This document shows positions 1-4,645 of a stretch of DNA of 7,883 nt, in pieces. The notes below the pieces were generated by a model. The model had not been told where the DNA came from, ran no database searches, and was given only the letters and a program-made list of their open reading frames with translations. Within the stretch, counting starts at the first letter, position 1; the number at the start of each line of letters is the position of its first letter. The position numbers and the translations under genes were made by a program. The DNA lies in NCBI GenBank assembly GCA_002328585.1, contig DCUV01000052.1, positions 1-7,883 of the forward strand, given 5' to 3'. Origin of the DNA: Spirochaetia bacterium UBA2205. Lineage in GTDB: Bacteria; Spirochaetota; UBA4802; UB4802.

Positions 1-387
1 GGAGCGCCCATAGCACGCATTGTGCAGTATATCAAGGCACGGTTTGCTGAGATGTATAATAAAATAACCGGCAGGACCGGGCCATTCTGGAATGAGCGGT
101 ATAAGGACATCATTGTACAGTTTGCACATGATGCCTTTCATTATCTCTTGTGGTTGCTGTGGTACATAGCGTTTAATCCGGTACGCAAGCGCAGGTGCGA
201 TAGTCCTGTACAGTATCGCTACAGCAGTATACAATCCTATTTACAGGAGGATGCTGATGTTGGGGTACCGATAGACCATCATGAGTACTTTCTGCAGTTG
301 GGAGATAGTTTTAGTGAACGGGTAAGACGTTTTTTACAATATGAGGAGGCGTATCGCAAGCGCTACTCCATTGCACAGTGGGTATAA
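1..387 (+). CDS. REP-associated tyrosine transposase (RAYT / Y1_Tnp, IS200-like), C-terminal part
   Basis: This reading frame is open from base 1 to the TAA at 385-387, so the gene starts upstream and only about 128 C-terminal residues are seen; the internal GTG at 22 is not a real start. Family marks in order are a helix carrying the probable catalytic Tyr in ...AEMYNK (codon 55-57), the GRTGPFWNERYKD segment matching the RAYT GRTG-lWegRyK block, YIAFNPVRKR matching YIxLNPVRAG, and YRYSSIQSY matching the terminal WSSY box. The HUH metal-binding motif would lie upstream of the window. RAYTs are single-copy HUH-type nucleases that cut and join single-stranded REP DNA hairpins; they are related to IS200/IS605 TnpA but usually domesticated. 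The hairpin directly after the stop (391-426) fits a cognate REP sequence. The family is clear; whether this copy is active cannot be judged from a fragment. Confidence 0.88.
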   Translation, partial: GAPIARIVQYIKARFAEMYNKITGRTGPFWNERYKDIIVQFAHDAFHYLLWLLWYIAFNPVRKRRCDSPVQYRYSSIQSYLQEDADVGVPIDHHEYFLQLGDSFSERVRRFLQYEEAYRKRYSIAQWV

Positions 388-426
388 AAAGGGGTCAGAG
401 CCTTATAGCATTATAAGGAAAACCCC
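386..426. repeat. REP-like nested hairpin next to the RAYT; terminator-like on the minus strand
   Basis: Directly after the transposase stop comes a two-tier palindrome. GGGGT (391-395) pairs with ACCCC (422-426), and inside it CCTTATA (401-407) pairs perfectly with TATAAGG (412-418) around the loop GCAT. The 19-base string AAAAAGGGGTCAGAGCCTT at 386-404 recurs at 4442-4460. Position beside a RAYT gene and recurrence elsewhere are the usual marks of a REP sequence. Read on the minus strand, the hairpin is followed by five T residues (complement of 386-390) and lies five bases beyond the stop of the alpha/beta hydrolase gene, so it may also end that transcript. Confidence 0.72.
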
Positions 427-431
427 AGTAC

Positions 432-1478
432 TTAGTAACTGTCGCCCTCAAAAAGTTCGTCAAAAAAGTGCTTCATATATTTCAGTTCACTGACAAAACC
501 TTTGACGGTAATGCGTCCGGATACATGATCTAAAAGTTCTGTGCCTAAAAATTCAGAAAATGTACCGCTTCCTTTTAAAAAGTTGAACAGAGATTTCCCT
601 TCATCAAAAGGTATGATCCTGTCGGTTTTACTATGAAGAATAAAGTATTTGCAATTGGGGATGGCTTTATAATTTTTTAAAAGTGTACGTGCTCCAGTTT
701 TTTTTAGATACTCTTCATCGATTGTTACTATAGAGATATCGCGAAATAGCCTATCACCCAGTATCTGTTTCATCCTTGTTTCATCGGTAATGCCCATATT
801 AGCGCTCATCATAGCTTTGTGGATGAGATCTTTTTCTTCCGGGTTAAACATAGACATGTTAGATGAAATTGTTAATTTAACCAAAAAATCTACATCAAAA
901 TATTTTTCAAACAGGGTGCCTTTAATGGTATTCCCCTGAAACATGGGACCAAATAACAATATTTTTTCAGGATATATGTTTTGCGGCAGCATGGTAAATG
1001 CACTGAGCATAACAGTGCCGCTTAAGCATGCACCAAATGCACGGTAATGTCCTGGATAAGCATTGACAATGCTGCTGTAAAGAGAACGTATTCCCTGTTT
1101 AACATCGTGAAGGGTTGCATCTTTAATAAAATATTCCGGAATTTTAGGAACAATGACGTTCATCCCGGTAGCAAAGGCAATGGATTTTGCCATTTGTACA
1201 AGCTGAGGATGTTTATGCGCTTGTGGGGTCAGACCATGGAACAGTACAAAGTATGTATTGCTATGTGCATATTTTTTGCGATAGATGTCAAGGGGTACTG
1301 TTTTATTATTTACTGTTATCCTTTCTTCAGAAATGGATATGCCATAAACAGGAAGGTATCCTCCCATGGTAAGAAGATATTTAACCGATGGTTGTTGCCA
1401 GTAATGGAAAAAAATTGCAAAAGAAACGGCACATAGTATTCCGAGGACTATAGCTACAATAATGAAGCATTTTTTCAT
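432..1478 (-). CDS. Membrane-anchored alpha/beta hydrolase, probable Cys nucleophile
   Basis: The product is 348 residues if started at the ATG at 1478. The frame extends to a TTG at 1502, but the Shine-Dalgarno run AAAGGAGGAG lies inside that extension, about 10 bases before the ATG, so I chose the ATG. Residues 4-26 form one hydrophobic segment (signal anchor or uncleaved signal peptide), placing the enzyme on the outer face of the inner membrane. The alpha/beta-hydrolase pattern is present: oxyanion HG (81-82), nucleophile elbow G-A-C-L-S-G (149-154) with Cys151 where most members have Ser, acid Asp286 in SKTDRIIPFDEG, and His318 in LLDHVSG. The elbow resembles the GxCxGG of dienelactone hydrolases, although Ser153 could be argued as an alternative. 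The substrate is unknown. The gene is convergent with the transposase and ends at a REP-like hairpin. The fold is fairly sure; the reaction is not. Confidence 0.75.
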   Translation of the reverse strand: MKKCFIIVAIVLGILCAVSFAIFFHYWQQPSVKYLLTMGGYLPVYGISISEERITVNNKTVPLDIYRKKYAHSNTYFVLFHGLTPQAHKHPQLVQMAKSIAFATGMNVIVPKIPEYFIKDATLHDVKQGIRSLYSSIVNAYPGHYRAFGACLSGTVMLSAFTMLPQNIYPEKILLFGPMFQGNTIKGTLFEKYFDVDFLVKLTISSNMSMFNPEEKDLIHKAMMSANMGITDETRMKQILGDRLFRDISIVTIDEEYLKKTGARTLLKNYKAIPNCKYFILHSKTDRIIPFDEGKSLFNFLKGSGTFSEFLGTELLDHVSGRITVKGFVSELKYMKHFFDELFEGDSY

Positions 1479-1484
1479 TGGGTT

Positions 1485-1495
1485 ATTACTCCTCC
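1485..1495 (-). promoter_or_regulatory. Ribosome binding site deciding the hydrolase start
   Basis: On the minus strand the sequence reads TTGAAAAGGAGGAGTAATAACCCAATG. The AGGAGGAG core is a strong Shine-Dalgarno match about 10 bases before the ATG at 1478. It falls inside the longer TTG-initiated frame, which would therefore have no ribosome binding site of its own. Confidence 0.7.
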
Positions 1496-1528
1496 TTTTC
1501 AAACTATGATTATGGACCTAACCTCCTG

Positions 1529-1560
1529 CCACTCTTCTTTGCAAGGCGAGGGGAGTTTTT
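1529..1560. repeat. Degenerate hairpin followed by a T run
   Basis: CCACTCTTCTT (1529-1539) pairs imperfectly with AAGGCGAGGGG (1543-1553), with two mismatches, one G-T pair and a three-base loop. It is followed by AGTTTTT. It looks like a terminator in the + direction, but no + strand gene ends just before it, so it is more likely a decayed palindromic repeat sitting in the leader of the minus-strand hydrolase gene. Confidence 0.35.
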
Positions 1561-1567
1561 ACACCAG

Positions 1568-1636
1568 TGTCATTCCGGGCTTGACCCGGAATCTTTTTTG
1601 CTTACATTAGATCCCGAATCGGAGTTCAGGATGACA
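1568..1636. repeat. 69-bp palindromic double-hairpin repeat with TGTCAT ends
   Basis: The element starts TGTCATTCCGGG and ends TTCAGGATGACA, so its ends are inverted (TGTCAT / ATGACA). Left hairpin: TTCCGGG (1573-1579), loop CTTGA, CCCGGAA (1585-1591), a perfect 7-bp stem. Right hairpin: CCCGAA (1613-1618), loop TCGGAG, TTCAGG (1625-1630), one C-A mismatch. The core matches from memory a widespread class of intergenic palindromic repeats whose translation gives 'SGLDPES'. It encodes nothing credible and was probably moved by a trans-acting transposase. Confidence 0.65.
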
Positions 1637-1761
1637 TGCACATACAACGGCGAGATTCTTCGCTTTGATTTCGCTTGAGCACGGCTGGATTGCTATAACG
1701 CTACCAGAACATTATTCACCCGGCAATGCGTACTGATTTTCCATAAAGAGCAACGGTTTTA

Positions 1762-1791
1762 TACTATACCGACTTATCGGTTTTAATAGTA
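1762..1791. promoter_or_regulatory. 30-bp dyad upstream of sppA
   Basis: TACTA (1762-1766) pairs with TAGTA (1787-1791), and inside it ACCGA (1768-1772) pairs with TCGGT (1777-1781) around CTTA. The inner stem is followed by TTTTAA. It could be an operator or a weak hairpin; no protein is assigned. It overlaps the 13-bp motif at 1788-1800. Confidence 0.3.
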
Positions 1792-1800
1792 ACTATCGCC
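1788..1800 (+). promoter_or_regulatory. 13-bp motif AGTAACTATCGCC, sppA copy
   Basis: The exact 13-mer recurs at 3652-3664 on the other strand, upstream of rpmB. Both copies point toward the downstream start codon, at 78 bp here and 70 bp there. A one-base variant (AGTAACTGTCGCC) is at 434-446, across the hydrolase stop. Function unknown. Confidence 0.4.
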
Positions 1801-1878
1801 AAAAAAAAGCAAGAAAAAAATGTTGCATTTATTGCTGTACATGGTGTATTGTTGTCAAATATTGGCAGGGGATAGGGT

Positions 1879-2808
1879 ATGGATAAAAACAGACGGATAC
1901 TTATAGCCATACTGGCAATGGTGGTTTTTGCGGTTGTACTTGCAATAATCCAGATAAGCATAACCATGCAGCGTCAGATGACCATTGGTGCACGGATTAA
2001 CCTCACCGAGGGTCCCGGAGTTGGCATCGTGCGTGTGTATGGACGTATTGAAGCAACCGGTGATATGATGGCGCAGGCTAATGCCGATTACATTGTAAAA
2101 AGGCTTGATGCATTAGCACAGGACAGCCGCATCAGGGCGATAGTTATACGGATTAATTCTCCTGGCGGGACGGTTGCTGCAACACAGGAGATATATACCA
2201 AGATACTATCGCTTAGAAAAAAGAATATTCCCATCATAGCTTCGATGGGTGATGTAGCAGCGTCAGGCGGTTACTACATTGCTTCGGCGTGCAATGCTAT
2301 TGTTGTCAACTATGGCACCATAACAGGCTCAATTGGCGTTATTGCCATGGCTCCCAATCTCAAAGGCTTATTTGATAAGTTGGGTATCCGTATGAATGTA
2401 ATAAAAAGCGGAAGGTATAAGGATATCCTTGCCATGCACAGAGAGATTTCGCCGGAAGAATTGCAGTTGATTCAACAGATTATTGATTCAAGTTATCAGA
2501 AGTTTGTGCACGATGTAGCAGCAGGCAGAAATATGGCGGTAAGCGATATCATGCCGTATGCTGATGGGCGTGTGTTTACCGGCAATCAGGCGGTTGAGTA
2601 TAAACTTGCTGATGAGCTGGGCAGCTATGACGATGCAGTCAATAAGGCGCGTACATTGGCAAAACTGCCGGTTGATTCAGCCGTTTATGATGATACGGCA
2701 AGCCCCATTGAACGGTTGCTTATGACGATGTCATCGTTCTTTAAACCAAAGTTAGAGCAGATGGTAAACTCACAGTATTCTTTAGTGGAATATAGTTACA
2801 TGCCATGA
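1879..2808 (+). CDS. sppA: Signal peptide peptidase SppA (36K type, protease IV-like)
   Basis: This 309-residue inner-membrane serine protease cuts leftover signal peptides after their release by signal peptidase. Residues 7-28 are the single N-terminal membrane anchor; the rest is the ClpP/crotonase-fold catalytic domain. The Ser/Lys dyad is visible: Ser129 in GDVAASGGYYIA and Lys181 in SGRYKD. The 52-residue spacing equals that of Bacillus subtilis SppA (Ser147/Lys199 from memory). RINSPGG (91-97) is the conserved glycine-rich strand, and TGSIGVI follows the Ser block. The length fits the short single-domain SppA form rather than the 67-kDa double-domain form of E. coli. The ATG start has AGGGGA six bases upstream. 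The stop overlaps the next gene's start (ATGA), so the two are probably translated together. Confidence 0.93.
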   Translation: MDKNRRILIAILAMVVFAVVLAIIQISITMQRQMTIGARINLTEGPGVGIVRVYGRIEATGDMMAQANADYIVKRLDALAQDSRIRAIVIRINSPGGTVAATQEIYTKILSLRKKNIPIIASMGDVAASGGYYIASACNAIVVNYGTITGSIGVIAMAPNLKGLFDKLGIRMNVIKSGRYKDILAMHREISPEELQLIQQIIDSSYQKFVHDVAAGRNMAVSDIMPYADGRVFTGNQAVEYKLADELGSYDDAVNKARTLAKLPVDSAVYDDTASPIERLLMTMSSFFKPKLEQMVNSQYSLVEYSYMP

Positions 2809-3392
2809 ATGTGATACAGATATTGGATTATTGGTATAGTGCGCTGATTGATCCTGAAAAGCTGTCGCAGATTATAGCGGTTGAGGATAAAAAGCATTTC
2901 ATCGTCAGTGCTGTGGTTGTGGCGATAGTTGTCTTTATGGATATTGTGGCGCAATCACTGCTTTCAACGCAAACAGGCTTTTTTAACTATAAGATTACCT
3001 ATGGTTTCATAGCGTTGTTTTTACTTGATGTGTTGTGCCTTATAATATACGCAGGGTTGCTAACGGTAATATTGCAGATAGGCGGCTATCAGGCTTCGGG
3101 TGGCTATATCATCAATGCGCTGGCGCTTTCGCAGATTCCCCGGATTTTTATTGTGCCTGTTGTACTAATATTCAAATCATTATATTTTGCACCGGTATTT
3201 TTTTACAGCGCTGCATCGTTAGCACTGTTTATATGGTCATTGTTTATTGCAATGCGCTGCATTTCCCAGCGCTATCAGATAGAAAGTTTAAAGACAATAG
3301 GATATATAGCCCTCCCTGCGATACTGGCAGGGGTAACAGCTTTTTTGATACTGGTGGCTGGTGGTATGGTTTTAATTGGTTTAATAAAGTGA
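2805..3392 (+). CDS. YIP1-like five-helix membrane protein
   Basis: The 195-residue protein is very hydrophobic, with about five predicted membrane helices (roughly 32-51, 66-90, 113-127, 130-150 and 165-192) after a short amphipathic N terminus containing DPEKLSQI. The layout, a proline-containing pre-helix segment, and the GGYQASGGYIINALALSQIP stretch (93-112) between helices 2 and 3 resemble the bacterial YIP1/DUF-type membrane family, whose function is unknown. The start ATG overlaps the sppA stop by four bases (ATGA) with no evident own ribosome binding site, which suggests translational coupling and a shared promoter. The TGA stop is directly followed by the last codon of the convergent rpmB gene, with no base between. 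Membrane location is sure; the YIP1 assignment is tentative. Confidence 0.7.
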   Translation: MNVIQILDYWYSALIDPEKLSQIIAVEDKKHFIVSAVVVAIVVFMDIVAQSLLSTQTGFFNYKITYGFIALFLLDVLCLIIYAGLLTVILQIGGYQASGGYIINALALSQIPRIFIVPVVLIFKSLYFAPVFFYSAASLALFIWSLFIAMRCISQRYQIESLKTIGYIALPAILAGVTAFLILVAGGMVLIGLIK

Positions 3393-3581
3393 TTATATAG
3401 CCTTGCGCACTGCTCCCGAGCGGATACAGCGTGTGCATACGTTTTTACTGACTACTTTGTTTCCCTCTACCACGCGAATTTTTTGAACATTTGCATGCCA
3501 TATTTTGCCGGTTTTTTTATTGGAATGGCTTACATTATGACCAAACAGTATAGATTTGCCACAAACTTCACATTTAGCCAT
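3393..3581 (-). CDS. rpmB: 50S ribosomal protein L28 (zinc-binding form)
   Basis: At 62 residues this is the normal length for bacterial L28, a small protein of the large ribosomal subunit. The N terminus MAKCEVCGKS, the GHNVSHSNKKTGKIW block (14-28) and VCTRCIRSG (48-56) are diagnostic. Four cysteines (Cys4, Cys7, Cys49, Cys52) form the zinc-ribbon (C+) version, which usually makes the organism's zinc supply relevant to this protein. A strong ribosome binding site (AAGGGAG on the minus strand) sits five bases before ATG. An upstream TATTAT (complement of 3614-3619) could be a -10 box, though no good -35 is seen. The gene is alone, not with rpmG, and ends flush against the convergent YIP1-like gene. 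Confidence 0.96.
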   Translation of the reverse strand: MAKCEVCGKSILFGHNVSHSNKKTGKIWHANVQKIRVVEGNKVVSKNVCTRCIRSGAVRKAI

Positions 3582-3651
3582 TGGTATCTCCCTTACTGGT
3601 AATTATTTACTATATAATAGCATTTTTAAAAGCAAAAAAAATATTTTTATG

Positions 3652-3664
3652 GGCGATAGTTACT
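3652..3664 (-). promoter_or_regulatory. 13-bp motif AGTAACTATCGCC, rpmB copy
   Basis: On the minus strand this reads AGTAACTATCGCC, identical to 1788-1800 upstream of sppA, and points toward rpmB with 70 bases between motif and start codon. It is also upstream of the divergent thioredoxin-like gene. No known binding protein is recognised. Confidence 0.4.
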
Positions 3665-3845
3665 GGAAATTAATGTCATGCTACCAACGATGGACAATAG
3701 TGGTAATGGCATATAAAAATTGCAAGGATTTTATTTCACTGTCACAAAATTTTATGTGGCAGACACGTAATTTTTTACTTGAAATAACTTGCCATGGATG
3801 TAATTGCTACAATATACAATACCAAGCAAAAAAAGGGGATGGCGT

Positions 3846-4331
3846 ATGCGTTGTAAAAACTGTCATGTTGTAGGTATTGTTTTTGTATTAATGTTTGTGG
3901 TAGCCATAGCCAGCGGCGAGGTCGCACCTGAAACAGCGCTGTACGATAATCATGGCAAGCGTTATGTGCTTTCCCAGTTATTGCAGAAAGTACAACCGCA
4001 GGGGATTGCAATACTATATTTTACGTCAATACACTGTAAACCGTGTGAAAAAGAGATACCGGAACTATTGCAACGTATTAAAAAATCACCAAAAAATGTA
4101 CTGTGCTATTTTGTCTATGCCGAAGGCATAGAAGAGGTAAATGCACAGGCTACACAGTATGGCATAACGTACTATTTTACAGATGTGCTGGGTACGACAC
4201 GTACCAGCATGGATGTTGTACGTTTCCCAACTATTATACTGTTACGGCAAAACAGGGAAATCATAGGGAAGTTTACTGGATACAACAAAAAGAATCTGGA
4301 GCAGATAGCTAAGCTTATTGGGGCACAGTGA
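3846..4331 (+). CDS. Exported thioredoxin-fold (TlpA/ResA-like) thiol-disulfide protein
   Basis: The product is 161 residues if started at the ATG at 3846, which has AAGGGGA six bases upstream; the frame could open at 3804, but without a ribosome binding site. Residues 8-23 form a signal-peptide-like hydrophobic core, giving a periplasmic or membrane-tethered protein. The thioredoxin fold is shown by the strand GIAILYFTS, the active-site Cys64-Lys-Pro-Cys67 followed by EKEIPEL, and the cis-proline Pro128 in VVRFPTIIL. CxPC followed by EKExPxL is the pattern of TlpA/ResA/DsbE proteins, which usually keep periplasmic cysteines reduced, for example for cytochrome c maturation. No cytochrome or ccm gene lies next to it, so the partner is unknown. 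It appears to be a single-gene unit, divergent from rpmB. Confidence 0.87.
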   Translation: MRCKNCHVVGIVFVLMFVVAIASGEVAPETALYDNHGKRYVLSQLLQKVQPQGIAILYFTSIHCKPCEKEIPELLQRIKKSPKNVLCYFVYAEGIEEVNAQATQYGITYYFTDVLGTTRTSMDVVRFPTIILLRQNREIIGKFTGYNKKNLEQIAKLIGAQ

Positions 4332-4441
4332 GGTATAGCCCGACCTGTTGCAATATATTATAAATTATTTACATAACCCATCATACTATACAAATAATCA
4401 CCAGCAAACATCGAACAATTCACACCTTCCATTGTACATAA

Positions 4442-4500
4442 AAAAAGGGGTCAGAGCCTTGATACTTTCCTCCCTTTCGTCCAAAGGAGGATAAGGAGGG
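4442..4500. repeat. Second REP-like copy, diverged right half
   Basis: AAAAAGGGGTCAGAGCCTT (4442-4460) is identical to 386-404 beside the RAYT gene. The right half differs. Here the main hairpin is CCTCCCTTT (4469-4477) against AAAGGAGG (4483-4490), with one bulged C and loop CGTCC, plus possible outer pairing of CCTT (4457-4460) with AAGG (4493-4496). No CCCC partner for GGGG is seen. It may be another member of the same REP family or a conserved end joined to a different hairpin. Confidence 0.55.
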
Positions 4501-4566
4501 GGCACGATTCTCAGGCTTTGCTTAACATGACATGAGTATAATACTGGAAAGCATTCTTTTATTTTT

Positions 4567-4596
4567 TTGTTGAAAAATTTTTATATTTCGTATAAT
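4567..4596 (+). promoter_or_regulatory. Sigma-70-type promoter of the 649-residue protein gene
   Basis: TATAAT at 4591-4596 is a perfect -10 box. A -35 candidate is TTGTTG (4567-4572, 18-base spacer) or the overlapping TGTTGA (17-base spacer). The expected start near 4603 gives a leader of about 43 bases, ending in GGAGGAG (4634-4640) five bases before the ATG at 4646. Confidence 0.55.
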
Positions 4597-4645
4597 AAAT
4601 ACCCGTTCATAAAAAAACACTTTCGTAACATTTGGAGGAGATACT

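Larger units (their letters stand above)
1503..1878. other. 376-bp intergenic region between divergent hydrolase and sppA, packed with palindromes
   Basis: No credible gene is present. From left to right it holds a degenerate hairpin (1529-1553) followed by AGTTTTT, a 69-bp double-hairpin repeat (1568-1636), a stretch (about 1651-1678) that resembles the tails often seen on such repeats, a dyad (1762-1791) and a 13-bp motif (1788-1800) shared with the rpmB upstream region. An A-rich stretch (1801-1820) precedes sppA. A weak promoter candidate for sppA is TTGCAT (1823-1828) with TGTATT (1845-1850), a 16-base spacer. The sppA ribosome binding site is AGGGGA at 1867-1872. Confidence 0.6.
4332..4645. 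other. 314-bp intergenic region with a REP-like copy and a promoter
   Basis: No gene is visible. The left part (4332-4440) is AT-rich and without recognised structure; no clear terminator follows the thioredoxin-like gene. Then come the REP-like copy (4442-4500), an 11-bp perfect palindrome AGTATAATACT (4535-4545), and the promoter and ribosome binding site of the 649-residue protein. Confidence 0.6.

Noticed and set aside
1225..1233. GGGGTCAGA resembling the REP-like sequence start
   Set aside because: It is part of the conserved HGLTP codons of the hydrolase on the minus strand, lacks the GCCTT continuation and has no hairpin.
1047..1436. 129-codon + strand frame antisense to the hydrolase
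   Set aside because: The minus frame carries catalytic motifs across the same bases; this frame has no recognisable features.
1479..1502. N-terminal extension of the hydrolase to a TTG start
   Set aside because: The AGGAGGAG ribosome binding site lies within this extension; the ATG at 1478 is the better start.
1478..1678. 66-codon + strand frame upstream of sppA
   Set aside because: It starts inside the hydrolase gene on the other strand and its middle is the translated palindromic repeat (SGLDPES), a frequent false gene call. It has no ribosome binding site.
3314..3346. CCCTGC/GCAGGG hairpin with a nearby T6 run as a terminator
   Set aside because: The T run is eight bases beyond the stem, and the structure lies within the coding region of the YIP1-like gene (LPAILAG codons), before its stop.
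3556..3873. 105-codon + strand frame between rpmB and the thioredoxin-like gene
   Set aside because: It begins antisense to rpmB and ends inside the thioredoxin-like gene in another frame, with no family resemblance and no ribosome binding site. The stretch is better read as a divergent promoter region.
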